Assembly: GCA_022701365.1 (NCBI GenBank)
Contig: JAKUHH010000177.1
Coordinates: forward strand, 496,001-560,000
DNA: 64,000 nucleotides
Origin: Mycocentrospora acerina
Taxonomy: Eukaryota; Ascomycota; Dothideomycetes; Pleosporales
Direction of reading: 5' to 3'
Under the pieces are notes generated by a model that was given only the letters and a program-made list of their open reading frames with translations, did not search any database and was not told the origin of the DNA. This document shows positions 1 to 12,414 of the stretch, piece after piece. Numbering within the stretch: position 1 is the first letter of the stretch; every line of letters begins with the position of its first letter. The translations under genes were made by a program, and so were the position numbers.

Positions 1-3000
1 CGTAGCGAATAGTGTTGCTATTTGCGAAGAGAAGCGCGGCTTGAGTTTGCCATTTGGCCATTTCTGGGATGGCAGTGATGCGTTGAAGTAAAGCAGTCAG
101 CAAGGCAAAGTCAGAGGGAGAGACAGAGGACGGGTCGGCGTGCAGTTGTGTGGCGAGGCTGCGGAAGCCCTTGGCAACTGTGTCAGAGAGGATTTCCAGC
201 AGCTGGGTTGAGATGGAAGAGGTGTACTCGGTATGGCTGGCGGGCAATGTGCCGCGGAAACTGGACCGGAACGTTGTTTCTTCGGATTCATCAGAATCTT
301 CAACCAGGTGGAACTGCAGAGCGAGATATAGAATCCGCAGCTGAGAGCGGTAGTAGTGTACAGCGTCCGAGGAAAACACATCATCGAAATCCGATGTGGA
401 GGCACGAATAGCATTCCACACTGGTGTCAGAAGCTGGCGTGCTTCTGCTGACTTGGGACTGGCCTCTGCAAGCTTTTTCAAGAGAGCAAACGCTAGATCC
501 GCACGCAGAACCATGAGCTGGCTGAACAGTGCTTCGGGGAGATTCGATTGGGCATTGGCCTCCATGCACTTCTTCACGACGCCGGCGAGTATTTGAACTA
601 GACGATCGTCTTTCCCTGCGACATAACTTAGTTCCAATGCCAACAACTTCCAACTCTGAAGCAGCTGGATCTGCGACTCGACCAAGCCAAGGTTGAGGTT
701 AGCCTTTTCTACCTCGCTAGCAAAGCCTCCGCCCTCCCTACGGCCTGACCAGCTGCTATCAAAACCTAGTAGAGTCTGTGCAAGCTCAATGTCGTAGAAA
801 AAGCTTTTGCCAAATTTTCCAGGATGCAATGCTGTTCTCTTGAGATTGACCAACGACACGCCAGGAAATTGTCGTTCAAAATTTTGCTTAAGATTTGCAT
901 GTAGTGAGACATTGTATGCTGGCAGATCCAAAGCGTTGTCTTCCAGATATCCCAAAGATGGTACGACGTCTTTGAGGGGTGTGATATCGCCAGCCTGTCG
1001 TGAGCTGTGCAGATACATGGCGACTACCCCGCAAGCCAATGATGTGAATCTGTTCTGATGTGATCGAACCAAGATTTCATCATTTGTCTTTGGGTGTCGA
1101 GGCTGCTTAGCGATCCATTTCAGATACGCTAGCAGTTTCTGTATGAAGTCTTTCTGCTGTCGCAGGTCACTCATTGCCCACGACCAGTTGTTCTGCGCTG
1201 ACGATACAAATTCAAGCATCGCCGTGTACAGCGACCAAGGGAAACTGGCCGTACTCGCTTCCAAGAGGTCTAGATTAGACAATGCGTCTAATGCTCGTCT
1301 GAGTAGAGCTTTGCTCCTCGACACAGGAGCTGCATCACCCTTGGTCCTGAGCGACTCGCGTGGAGTGCTACCAGTGAGTAGGTAAAGCGAAAACCACTGC
1401 TGCTTTGATGTTACTACTGCGGATAGCAGATGCCAAACATTTGTCTGAATATCGACTACTCTTAGTGGCTCGTCCAGCTGAGACAACACGCTCAGGAAGT
1501 TCTTTGCAGTTTGGGGCCCTAGATGACCGAGCAGTGAGGGAGGCTCCCTTTGCTCGTGTTGTTTTTGAGCGAGTTTATCTCGGTTCTCCATCTGAGAATC
1601 CTCAGACTCCACGACTCGGGTAGCACCTTGAACTAGAGTCTCGAGCAACTGCAACACGGGAGACTTCCACCTATCACTAGTCGCGTACAGTCGTGCCAGC
1701 AATGGAGTTGCCTTGAACAATTGCTGCTCAAGATGTGTCCAAGACTTGCTCAGAAGAATGGCTACTCGTACCAGAATGTCAGAGAACGTCAAAGTTGCGT
1801 GCGTCTGTCTTTTCCAAAGAGCTCCAGAGCTGGTGAGTATAGTAGTGTCTCCTGGACTCGCACCGATAACCAGAGATGATAGTATGGGATTTGCTGGCAG
1901 CCCATCATCCGATATTGCCAAGTACAACTGAATGATATATTCAGCTATGGGCGCAATTAGTTTTGTGACTTTAGCAGACAGAACTGGCGCATCGTCTACG
2001 CCATATGAAAGCTTCAGAATCGTTGTGAAGACTTCGCAAATGGCAATATTGATTTCTGGACGGTGGTCGGGCTGAGCATACTTCCAGCTTAATGAGCTCT
2101 CGTAGATAGTAGCGAGTGTCCGACCAAAGGTGAAAAGCGCTGTACTGATGAGTTTATCTGAAGTACCGCTCTCCGATGGAGCAGATGCATTGAAGCGACT
2201 CAGCGCTCTGCTGGAAACCTTGGGAACTTTGCGGGCTACTGACTGCTCGACTGCATCCTTGACTAGTGCCTGATAAAGTCGTATGCATCCAATGAGAAAA
2301 TCATATCGACCAAGGACCATCTCTGTGCCAATGAGGACCTTTGCCAAACTTCCACCATTTCCGTCTCCTTCTAGCAAACGACTCCTTGCTAGCCAAGGCC
2401 ATACTCTCTGCGGAGCGATGACTACCAGAGCCTCCAGAAAATGAGTGCAGTTTACGAGGAGCTCTAGAGAAGCCTCGTTGTTCGGCTCCTGACTTAGACG
2501 TAGTAGCTCTTCTTCAAACACAGCAAGCACAATGCTGACAGTGTCTTGACCACCATCGGCAGTAATGTTTAGTGCCTCCAATATTTCGGTTGAGCACACA
2601 CCTTCAGAAGATTGCAACGATGAATGTATCAAGTCGGCGAAAAGGCAAATGGTCTCGGTTACACTTTCTCGCGAAGCTGGCACTTGTGTAGCGAATTCGG
2701 CCATGCTGCTCCCGACCGGGTACGTAGAGAGGAGTTGGACAAGATACGATAGAGTGGAGTGTTGATAGCGCCAGGCTGCAACATATGGTTGCTCACTGTC
2801 GTCCACAATGATGCCTTCTGTGCCGGCAGGAATTTGCATGAGACCAGCGGATTTAGATGATGCAGTTGATGTGAGCAGACGGCGCTGGCCTCGGAAGTTC
2901 GTCGTCGTTCCTGACAAAAAGAGGGGAAGGCCTGCAGTAAGTTGAACCCAGTTAGCATTTTCTTCTTCGCGCGTCAACGCATAGTCTTTGAAGCCTTCTG

Positions 3001-4999
3001 GTAGTCGTTGCATTAGCTGGTTCGTGTGTGTGAGCTTTTCGACGAAAGTAGGCATGCCGTTCTTGATTGCCTTGTCACCTCGAGTCAAGGCACTACAGAA
3101 CTTGAGGAACGGAGTCATCTCGTAAGGGTAGCGTTGACGGGACTCGTCTAGAAGCAATGGTCTCAAAACGTATTCGTCTTCCAAAAAGAAGGAGACTACT
3201 GGGTCTGTCTGACGCAAGGTATCTTCGTCTGCCCAGGTGCGGAATGTCCTGTTGCCTGCCAGGATAGTGTATGTAGTGATGATCAAGTCTGGAGAGTATC
3301 CTACTACGTCGCTGCCGAGAGCCGCACGAAGAAGTTGCAAGAACAGGAGGCGAATTCTATCTCGAGATATTTGGTCGACAGCAGTTCCAAAGGCGGGCAG
3401 GCCAATTTCGACTAGCTGGTTGATGATGCTCAGAACACCAACGGCTGAACTGACCTCGGCGAGATTCTGGTATGGCATGGTATTGTCGAACAGCTCATGC
3501 GACTCGAGCCTAGCAATAGCCATTACGGACTCTTCCAGTGCTGATGGTGCTGGAAGTGATGTTCGAGATGCATTGGGAGACTCGAGGAGGCGCTCGCGCT
3601 CTTGTTCCTCGTAACTCGCTCGGTTGGTCAGTCTCCAGGTCAGGATAGCCCAGGCGAAGATGGGCGGTGTAGCAGGGCTTGCACCCAGCAGCTTTGCTTC
3701 TCCGAAAATAGTGGTGATACTCTCAACGACGCCGGTGTTGAGTATGTACGACGATGGATGCCAGTCTCTGCAGTCTCCGGAGTCGATGTCGTTCATCACG
3801 AGATCTACCTTGAGGATTGCAAGCGAGACTAGCGAGGTAAGAAGCTGGATGATGGGGACAAGAGGGCTCTGCAGAGGAGTCACCTGCGCTCACATTAGCC
3901 GTCGTAGAGGATGCTGGCGTTTGGTCTCACTTACAGTTGGAAATTCACGGAAGAACCCGCGAGTCATGAGAGCTGTAAGCCAGTCTTCGATGGTCGCAGC
4001 CGGTAGGAAGCCTTTGGAGACGACATCTGCATGTGCGAGAGCGAGATGCAAGATGTGCAGCAGCTCTGTAGTCTGAGCAACGACCCACTTCTCGGACGCA
4101 GCTTCGATGATGGACTCTGGGACGTTCCAGCTGTAGCCTCCCTCAAGCGCCTCACACCTTTTCTGCAAGGCCTTCAAACACTGGTCTAGGGCAGTGGCAT
4201 TCGACGCAGCCGCGGCTCCTCCATTCTGTGCTGCGGCGATGGTCTGGCCCAGCTCCTCGATCCAGCCTGCGCCCACCGTGTGGTAGTCGTTTCCGTAGAT
4301 TGTCTGACTACGCAGATGCGATGCAGCGCCCCACGAAACGAGCAGCTGGCTGATGCGGATGATGGAGGCGCATGTGGAGTGGTAGATGTCGACGAGACGG
4401 AGCCTGCGCTGGTCCTGCGTGTCGAAGTGGGTTGACCGCGAGGCCAGCGGCGTCGCAAGGATGGACGAGTTGGGCGCAAAAGTCGATGCGCCCAAGTTGG
4501 CAAGCCCTGCAGCCTCATGCACACTCAGAGCCTCCTCTTCTGTCAGGCCGCTCAGGAGCTGCGTGGTGGGCCTGCTCTGCCATTCCTGCGCAACCAGCTG
4601 GAGCGCCGCGTACTCTGAGATGTGCGCCTCCTTGGCCAGCCACAAGCTGTCGTCCTTGATCTCGTCGAGGCTGTAGTGTCCGTTGGGCGAGGGCGTGACG
4701 CTAATGGGCGCCGTCTTGGAGTCGAACCTGCTCTTCTCGTGCGCCGAGGGGTCGGCAAAGGGCCTCCATGGCTGGCTGAGGATTTGGACGTTGTCTTTGG
4801 CGGTGAGGAAGTCGCGCAGGGCCTCGCTTTTCGACGCGGCGCCGGGGTCGCAGAGGGCGCGGTATGCAATGTCCCACGTGCTGGGTGCCGTTAGCATCTA
4901 GAGTCAGCACACACGCGTCGACGGGCACACATACACAAGCTGCTGCTCGCCCTTGAAGCACCGCGACAGGTCGAGCTCGGGCGATTGGATCGGGGCCAT
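1..4999 (-). CDS. NUP188: Nup188-family nucleoporin, C-terminus cut by window edge
   Basis: Large scaffold nucleoporin of the inner ring of the nuclear pore complex. The start is the ATG at 4999-4997. Exon 1 is 4999-4935 and intron 1 is 4934-4881 (GTATGT donor, TGCTAAC branch, CAG). Exon 2 is 4880-3935 and intron 2 is 3934-3884 (GTAAGT...CAG). Exon 3 runs from 3883 past position 1; I checked its frame as open at the start, near 2.2 kb and over the last 120 bases. An alternative first intron (4936-4898) also keeps frame but uses a poorer donor. The N-terminal part is alpha-helical, with blocks LWLAKEAHISEYAALQLVAQ and EWQSRPTTQLLSGLTEEEAL, and later AWAILTWRL, which I associate with fungal Nup188. 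At least 1,620 codons are present, against about 1,650-1,900 residues for the family. Nup192/205 is the alternative but is less likely from the N-terminus. It is divergent from trpC. Confidence 0.75.
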
Positions 5000-5508
5000 G
5001 GTGGCGCTGCAGTGCGCTGGGTGAGAGGCAGCTAGCCAACGGCCATAGAGGGGGCAAGATGCGCGGGCAGGCGTGTTGGGGCGCGGATGTCTCGTGGATG
5101 CGCGCTGCTCTGCTTTGATGCTCAACTTTCCCTGGGCCTGCGCGCACCGCCACACTTTGTGGCGCACACTTCCAGGCTCAAGCTCCGTCACCTCCGCCCT
5201 CGCCAGATATTCACTCCGCAGCCCTGCCCGCCAGCCAACGAGTACGCGCAGCCGCTGACTCATATGCGCCCTCGCGACAAGCATCCCTCCTCGACGCTCC
5301 TTCCTCCCACACCACTCGAGCTGTCTTGTGCGGCACCAGATCCACCGTCCCATTGACCCTTCCTGCCCTCATCGCGGGGTCGTCGACAACCCAGTCATCC
5401 CGCCATCCAGTGCTGGCAGCAGTGCGCACGCTCAACGCCACCACCCCGAATCCACCACCACACCACCTCCACACCATCTCACGTGTCCACGCAGCCAAAC
5501 GTGCCAAG
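5000..5508. promoter_or_regulatory. Divergent intergenic region NUP188 / trpC
   Basis: A 509-bp region separates two divergent starts. It is C-rich on the plus strand toward trpC, with CCACC/CACC runs at 5440-5480, as is common in fungal 5' leaders. It holds the TGACTCA element. No further gene is evident. Confidence 0.6.
5256..5262. promoter_or_regulatory. Gcn4/CPC1-type TGACTCA site upstream of trpC
   Basis: A perfect copy of TGACTCA lies 247 bp before the trpC start and 257 bp before the Nup188 start. This is the core binding site of Gcn4/CPC1/CpcA, which induces amino-acid biosynthetic genes under general amino-acid control. Its position in the shared promoter of a tryptophan gene makes function plausible, but a 7-mer can occur by chance. 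Confidence 0.55.
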
Positions 5509-7917
5509 ATGCCCGCCCTAGACCTCATCGACCACTCGCCCCACAACCCTACGCCCTCGGCGCCCATAGCCACCGCCTCGAATGTGATTCTGATTGACAA
5601 CTACGACTCCTTCACCTGGAACGTCTACCAGTACCTCGTTTTTGAGGGCGCCAATGTCACCGTATACCGCAACGACGAGATTGCGCTCGAGGACCTAATC
5701 GCGAAGAACCCCACGCAATTGGTGGTGAGCCCAGGTCCAGGGCACCCGGAAAAGGATGCCGGTATCAGCAACGATGCCATCAAGCACTTCAGCGGCAAGA
5801 TCCCCATTCTTGGCGTGTGTATGGGAGAGTGAGTTGCGCCCCTTTCTCGTTCTGCCAGGGTAAAACATTGGAACCACTGTTGTTGCGATGCTTCGGGAAG
5901 ATACACTCAATCAAATTCACCACTAACCAAGTCCAGACAGTGCATTTTCTACACCTATGGCGGCACTGTTGACGTGACTGGCCAGATCCTGCATGGAAAG
6001 ACTTCTCCTCTCAAGCATGACGGCAAGGGAGTCTTCGCCGACGTCCCCCAGGACGTTCCTGTCACCAGATACCACTCGCTTGCCGGTACCCATGGTACGC
6101 TGCCAGACTGTCTCGAAGTGACCGCCACCATTCCTGCGAATCCAGATGCCGACATCAAGGAGGTTATCATGGGAGTGCGCCACAAGGAATACGTCATAGA
6201 GGGCGTGCAATTTCACCCCGAAAGCATCCTGACCGAGGATGGACGACTCATGATGAAAAATTTCCTGCGCTTACAAGGGGGAACCTGGGCAGAGAACGAA
6301 CGGCTGCAGAAAGAAGCACATACCAAGGCAGTTGGTGCTGCGACCAACGGCGAAAAGAAAGACAAGCAAACATCCATACTCGACAAAATCTATGACCACC
6401 GCAGAGCCGCCGTCGCCGAACAGAAGAAGATCCCGTCACAGAGACCCAGCGACCTCCAGGCTTCGTATGACCTCAATCTCGCACCCCCGCAAATCAATTT
6501 TCCAGAACGTCTTAGACAGTCGCCTTATCGACTCTCACTCATGGCTGAAATAAAGCGCGCGTCGCCTTCTAAAGGCATAATTTCTCTCTCTACGTGTGCG
6601 CCTGCCCAAGCAAGAACGTATGCGAAAGCCGGAGCCAGCACAATTTCGGTATTGACAGAGCCGGAATGGTTCAAAGGAAGCATCGATGACCTCAGAGCTG
6701 TCAGACAAAGTCTGGAAGGAATGCCAAACCGTCCAGCTGTTCTACGAAAGGAGTTTATTTTTGACGAGTATCAAATTCTCGAAGCCAGACTTGCAGGTGC
6801 CGATACCGTGCTTCTGATTGTCAAGATGCTTGACCTCGACCTCCTGAAGCGACTCTACGATTACTCTCGCTCGCTTGGAATGGAGCCTCTGGTCGAAGTG
6901 AACAATGTTGAAGAGATGAAAATCGCCGTAGAGTTAGGGTCCCAGGTCATCGGCGTTAATAACCGTAACCTTGTCAACTTCGAGGTAGATATGGACACAA
7001 CCAGCCGTCTCATGAGCTTGGTACCGAAAGAGACTATCGTATGTGCTCTTAGTGGTATTGCTGGACCCAAAGATGTTGAGCCATATACACAAAATGGAGT
7101 TGGTGCAGTTTTGGTAGGCGAGGCATTGATGAGGGCTTCCGATACAGCTCAATTCATCGTAGAGCTTCTAGGTGGTACTTCGACAAAGACTTCTCAAGAA
7201 CCAAAATCCCCAATAGTAAAAATTTGTGGAACGCGTACTGCAGAGGCTGCAAAAGCTGCGATCGAAGCCGGAGCAGATCTCATCGGCATGATTTTAGCTC
7301 CTGGGCTGAAGCGCACAGTAACTGCGGAAGCAGCTCTGGCAATTTCCGAAGTTGTCCACAACACCAAGAAACCGCAAATCTCAAAGTCAAGTCTGCTCGT
7401 TGATCCAAAGTCCGCCTCCGATTTCTTTGAACACGCCTCCAAGCGACTCGTCTCGAACGAAGATCGTGCACTTCTTGTAGGCGTATTCCGGAACCAGTCA
7501 CTCGAGTACGTGCTCGAGCAGCAGCGACTCCTAAACCTAGACATTGTGCAGTTCCACGGCCAAGAGCCTCTAGAGTGGGCAAAACTAGTTCCTGTCCCGG
7601 TTCTCAAAGCATTCAATCCTCAGGATCGCGGGATCGGTGCAAGGGGACTCCACGCCCTGCCTCTGTTGGACGCCGGGTCCGGAGGATCGGGCCAACAGCT
7701 AGATCTTTCGGACGTCAAGGCAGTCTTTGCAAAGGATGACGGAATCAAGGTCATATTGGCTGGAGGCCTCAATGCGGATAACGTGCAGACATTCCTAGCT
7801 GGCTTGGATGAGTACCGGGATCGTGTCAAGGGGGTGGATGTCAGTAGCGGAGTCGAGGAAGACGGCCAACAGAGTTTAGACAAGATCCGGGCGTTTATCA
7901 AGGCGGCCAAGAACTAG
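5509..7917 (+). CDS. trpC: Trifunctional tryptophan biosynthesis protein TrpC (GATase-IGPS-PRAI)
   Basis: Single polypeptide carrying the glutamine amidotransferase of anthranilate synthase, indole-3-glycerol-phosphate synthase and phosphoribosylanthranilate isomerase; cytosolic. Exon 1 is 5509-5828 and exon 2 is 5937-7917; the intron is 5829-5936 (GTGAGT...CAG) and joins GVCMG to EQCIFYTYGG. It encodes 766 aa, close to other fungal TrpC proteins (about 770). The GATase has nucleophile Cys104 in GVCMG and His200 in VQFHPES. The IGPS part begins near residue 254, with RASPSKGIIS and LRKEFIFDEYQI. The PRAI part begins near 534 with VKICGT and has VQFHGQ. GATase works with a separate TrpE subunit not seen here. 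Upstream in-frame sequence lacks a better ATG. A TGACTCA element in the promoter suggests cross-pathway control. Confidence 0.97.
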
Positions 7918-7941
7918 AACTAGAACTAGAACTAGAACTAG
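7912..7941 (+). repeat. Five tandem copies of AACTAG across the trpC stop
   Basis: Five perfect AACTAG hexamers start inside the last codons of trpC. The first copy supplies the TAG stop, and the others place further TAG triplets just downstream in the same frame, since 6 is a multiple of 3. This gives a run of in-frame backup stops. Confidence 0.9.
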
Positions 7942-9000
7942 AAAGGAACATGTAGTTTCTGTAGTTGAGTAGTCTATGAAGAGACACTGCTGCCCAAAAT
8001 GGAGCGAAGCGTCTAGTACTTTTTTGAAAATAGAACGGCCTTGCTGCGGACTTTCTCGTCCCTCTCGTGGTCCGTTTTTTTCTTGAACTTTTCCGTCTCT
8101 CCTGCTTTGACAGTCATCATCATCACTATCACCATCACGACTTCATGGCCTGCTCCCTCCGCAACTAGGTAGGCTGTCCTCATGCCTTCTCGCCTATCTG
8201 ATGATCGACCATGTTCCATGTCCATACATACATATATACATACGTACACGACGTCTTGCTATTGAGCACCGTGACCATCCAGTGACTTTGATAATGGTAG
8301 AAATACAGTAACATAATAACTAAGAATCCCCTTTTATTGTTTAAAAACACCGTCATTGTTGTTGTTCGAGCTTGATAGATTGAGGAGCGCGTTCTAATCA
8401 TGTCAGCAATAAGTACGCCTGTGATTTAAAATCGAATACCGGTTTGCATTCTTGTGACTGGTGTGGTACCAAGCTGCAGTAGGTGAGCTGGAAGGAGAGC
8501 TGTTCAAGGGAATGTAAAATACATATGTTGAATTTTACATTGTACAGGATTACGGGGTCGAAAGCTGATCTAATCATACCGCAAAGATTGACATAATCAC
8601 ATGAAGGAATACAAGGCATTAGTTCGAATGAAATAATTGATGAGTGATCTTGTTCTAGGAATCGTAAGTTGCAACCAACTATTGACTACCAGAAGACTTG
8701 TGGGACATCGCCACTTGACTGTTTGCGACGGCTAACCGAAACATTTTCAAAGCTATCACTAGGGCGTTTTCAAACAAGGAATACCGAAAAAATTTCCAGT
8801 TAAATAGACTTGTGGATTGATAGTATTCTGCTATGAAAGCTGAGTTAAGGGCCTGAAAACATGTCTTAGCAAAGTCGATTGCCCAAAGCATATGCACAAC
8901 TGACAGAGGTAGTATCTGAATGTTCAGGGAAGACTCTCCAAGTCAGGAGACATCGGTCTTGGTCACGAGAGAAGCGAACATAAGTGGTAAGGGCAGGCAG
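7942..9000. other. Convergent intergenic region, trpC / CAP protein
   Basis: This stretch holds the 3' ends of the two flanking convergent genes. It is moderately AT-rich, with short poly-T tracts near 8020 and 8085. Only short open frames without recognisable domains are present. I see no RNA gene or repeat family here. Confidence 0.6.
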
Positions 9001-9737
9001 TTAGTTGCGAGCCCAATTGAAGTGAACATTGTCGCGCTCTTTAGCTTCACTAACAAGAGGATCACCGCAAACAGGACCCCAAACCTGTGCCTCGAACTGG
9101 CCTGGCGCAATGTTATTGCCAGAAAATTCATAGTCTGTAACTATTAGCAACCACATAGGTCCATATGATTGACACCACTCACAGCAGTAGAAGCGTCCCG
9201 GCCAATCAACCTTGCCTCCGTCGCAGTGGCCAACAGCACAGCCAACGCGGGTTGTGTTACGCCACACCATCTGGCTGAAGTGACCCCAGGCATCATCATA
9301 GTGAGGGTTGTTGTATGGATACTTGGTTTCTTCCTCATGCCAGCCATGGGTAGCCGTACGAGCAAATTCGATCCATTCATCATAGCCATTCGGAGGCGGT
9401 TTCACAGAAGAGAGATTACTACCAGAACGATGCTAGAGGCTCTGTTATAAATTTTTCTTTAATAGTGCACAATAACTTTACTCACATGCTCCGGACGCTG
9501 GGTGCATTGCGAGATGTCGGCACGGGCTGCATCTGCGAGCGCAGTGTCCCAAGCGAGGTCCTGAGCGCAGTGAAGTCGACGCCAGTACCAGTGAGCACGC
9601 ATCACAGCACTGATGAAGTTGGGATCATCCTGGTGCGGAGCGGCGTCGTCGACGAGCTCGCGAGACTTGATATGGTGAGCAGGCGCTGCGACTGCAGTGG
9701 CAACAATGAGGGCAGCGATTTTGGCGAAGAGCTTCAT
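9001..9737 (-). CDS. Secreted CAP/SCP (PR-1-like) protein
   Basis: Extracellular protein of the cysteine-rich secretory/Antigen 5/PR-1 superfamily; fungal members bind sterols or lipids and may act in host or microbe interaction. Exon 1 is 9737-9486, exon 2 is 9432-9183 and exon 3 is 9134-9001, giving 211 aa. The signal peptide is about residues 1-18 (MKLFAKIAALIVATAVAAPA). CAP signatures are H-F-S-Q-M-V-W in exon 2, the CAVGHCDGG segment, and FYCYYEFSGNN formed only after the second intron is removed. Intron 1 is 9485-9433 (GTGAGT...TAG). Intron 2 is 9182-9135 (GTGAGT, TGCTAAT, CAG); it is 48 bp, a multiple of three and free of stops, so a retained-intron form would still be translatable. 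The C-terminal GPV block supports the family call. Substrate unknown. Confidence 0.9.
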
Positions 9738-11151
9738 GCTGATGGGTTACGAAGGAAAGAACCACCAGTAGGTGTGATTATGGATATTGTAGTTATGAGT
9801 CGAGGGTGTAGGGATGAGCTGGAGTAGTGAATTGGTAGCGTCGTGCCCAAGTGGAGTGTGAAATGAATGAGAGATCTGTTTAGAGAGTGGAATTGAGAAA
9901 ATTTGATAGGTGAAGAAGTGTTGTTCTAAGTGAGTGCAATTGTGTTCTGTGGGTAAAACATGGCATGTTATGGTTGAGACGTGCCTACCTTCACCTTTTG
10001 ATAGCCCCCAACCGAGCACATCTGGTAAAGCAGCCAATTACACTCTTCATTTTGTGTGGAAATAACGGGACCTTCGGTCTACTAACAACCAAACGACTGC
10101 TCGAATGCCCGATTGGGTTTGAAAAATAGCTCGGGCAACGTAAGCCAAGGATGAGATTCAATTGAGAAGCCTTTCATAGATTGTGTCCGTAGAGTGCTTC
10201 TGTTTGCTTGCCAGCTATTCGGGTGTTTCACGCCTACCTTTGGCTCACTTCCAAGTACAAACAAGCACATCACCGGACATGTTCATGTGAGAGACCGTGG
10301 ATTACACATACTCTGCTAACTCCCTAGGTTAGTCCAGAGGGCCCCATCGCTCATCAGTGTTGGTAGATGACTAAAATGAGAATGGTACATAGAGATGTAA
10401 ATTACATGAACATATGGGGCATGCAGGATACACAAATATTCAATAACAAGAATGGCGATCTCAATCTCTTTGTTCGGGATGTTTTTAAGTCGAATTGTGG
10501 ACAAGATAATTGTTGCATAATTTGATCAAGAAAAGGTACAGATTATTCAAGAAATACGGGGAGCGGAATGGAGCACATGGTAGTACGAACAAAAGATGTT
10601 TTGCGTCTTTTGTTAGCTCTTCAATTCAGATCTTCTCCACGTGTAAGGCAGAAGGCGCTGTTGTGTATAGTAGATTCCCTAGCTACTCAATCTATCCTAT
10701 TGCAGGTACCACTTGCCTCACATGTCACACTTCAACAGCCTATGCCTGCATTGGTTTTTTGTACAAGCAATCCGCTACTCTTTCTGTTGCCACATGATTC
10801 AGGCGCCGTTCTCTCTCCCTCTTATACAAACGTTAACTGGCGAGAGCGCATGGTAATTTGCAACCCTTGCCTTTCAAAGTTGAACTTGACGGATGTAACC
10901 CTACAACACCGGCTGTACCAATTGCGACCGTACACAAGCGTCATACAGCTCAAAGCCAGTTTAGGTTTCAAGAAGGTAGAGTACTGACAATTCCCTTTAT
11001 GAAACTGTCCTTGAGATGCGCCATCAGAATTTGTAGGCGCGGACGCAGAACAGACGTCAAAATACATTGACGGTGAGCCACATGGATGCGTCAAATGGTC
11101 AGAACATGACCAGCTCCAAGATTTGCACGACATGATGGGGGCGAGGCAAGT
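9738..11151. other. Intergenic region, no gene seen
   Basis: About 1.4 kb lies between the start of the CAP gene and the 3' end of SSN3. Open frames here are short (96 to 139 codons at best), compositionally poor and without domain features. The part nearest 9737 should contain the CAP promoter. No repeat or structured RNA was recognised. Confidence 0.55.
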
Positions 11152-12414
11152 TCAACCCTCCTTGAGACGCTTTGTGGGTCGTCCAATGAGTGAATCGTCT
11201 GCAAGTCCACCCCTTTTGGTTCCTGGTAGACTAGACGTACGAATGTCATTATCATCCTGGCTGACTCTTCGAACAGGGTACTTGATCTTCGACTCTTCGA
11301 AACAACTCTCTGATGGCTTCCCGTGAACTGTAAAGTATGGATGTAGAAGCGCGTTTTCGGCAGTTAAGCGTTTCTGGGGATCATACTCGAGGAGCTGTTT
11401 CAACAAAGAAAGGCCTTCGGGTCCTGGTGTTTCTGGCCCAGAGCCAACGGGAAAGTGATTGTTGTTGAGTGTTTGGTGATACCATCGGTCTAGGCCATCA
11501 CCGGTTTGGGAACGGGGATATCTTCCTGCGTTCCCAGCCATCATTGAGTTGAGCTGGGGGTATTCTGGCATGGCTGTTAACAAAGGCCAGCGGTCTTTGC
11601 TCGGCATGCCCATGATCTCAACAATTTTTTGCATCTGGTTCCGCTGAAAAGGCACAGTCTTTTTGCTGTCCATCTTCGCTTCTTCTCCCTTAAAGATGGG
11701 TCGAAGCGACAGCAACTCAGCAAAGATACATCCGACAGCCCACAAGTCGACTGCCGGGGTGTAATGGCGGCTGCCAAGCAATAGTTCGGGTGCTCGATAC
11801 CAGATTGTGACTACAACTTTGTCGCCAGAAAATAGTGATTGCAGTGGTTTGTAGAAGAGCCGAGCAAGACCCAGATCGCCAATCTTCACCTTGCCATTGC
11901 TGGTGACCATGATATTGGCGGGTTTCAAGTCACGGTGCATGACCCAATTTCTGTGCAGGTAAAGGAGACCTTGAAGAAGCTGGTACAGAATGGATTTGAT
12001 GGTCCGCGCAGGAATGGCTTGTCGCTGTGGTTGGTTGTGGTGGTGGATGATCTGGAGCAGGTCATGTTCTGCGTACTCGAACACAATGAAGATGCATTTA
12101 TCTTCCAGGATGATTTCTGACGTATGCACAACATTTGGGTGCGCAAGCTCTGTGCAGAGCGCCATCTCTCGTATAGCAGACTGCGAGATGCCAGAGTATT
12201 GAAGTTCGCCTTCCTTGTCTGGCTTGAATCTGTACGCATCAGCAAGGCGAGCGGGAAAAGGCGGAACGTGCGCTTACTTCTTGATGGCGAATTCTCCAAC
12301 GCGGCCATTCTTGCCCTCAGCTTTGTACACACGGCCATACGTGCCGCTGCTGATGAAGCCTACAATCTTGTAGCGCTCGCCAATGCGCTTTTTGTTATTA
12401 TATCCCGTAAACAT
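11152..12414 (-). CDS. SSN3: Cyclin-dependent kinase 8 / Ssn3, Mediator kinase module
   Basis: Ser/Thr kinase (Srb10/CDK8) that pairs with cyclin C (Ssn8) in the Mediator CDK module and phosphorylates the Pol II CTD and transcription factors; nuclear. Exon 1 is 12414-12278 and exon 2 is 12229-11152; the intron is 12277-12230 (GTAAGC...CAG). It encodes 404 aa. It carries the glycine loop SSGTYGRVYK, the FAIKKF lysine across the junction, the SQSAIREMALCTEL helix (SMSACRE-type), MHRDLKPANIM, DLGLARLFY, and TIWYRAPELLLG with the CDK8-type insert KKTVPFQRNQMQKI. A TAG stop lies in frame just before the chosen ATG. The N-terminus is much shorter than in Aspergillus orthologues, so an extra 5' exon cannot be excluded. 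Confidence 0.96.
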
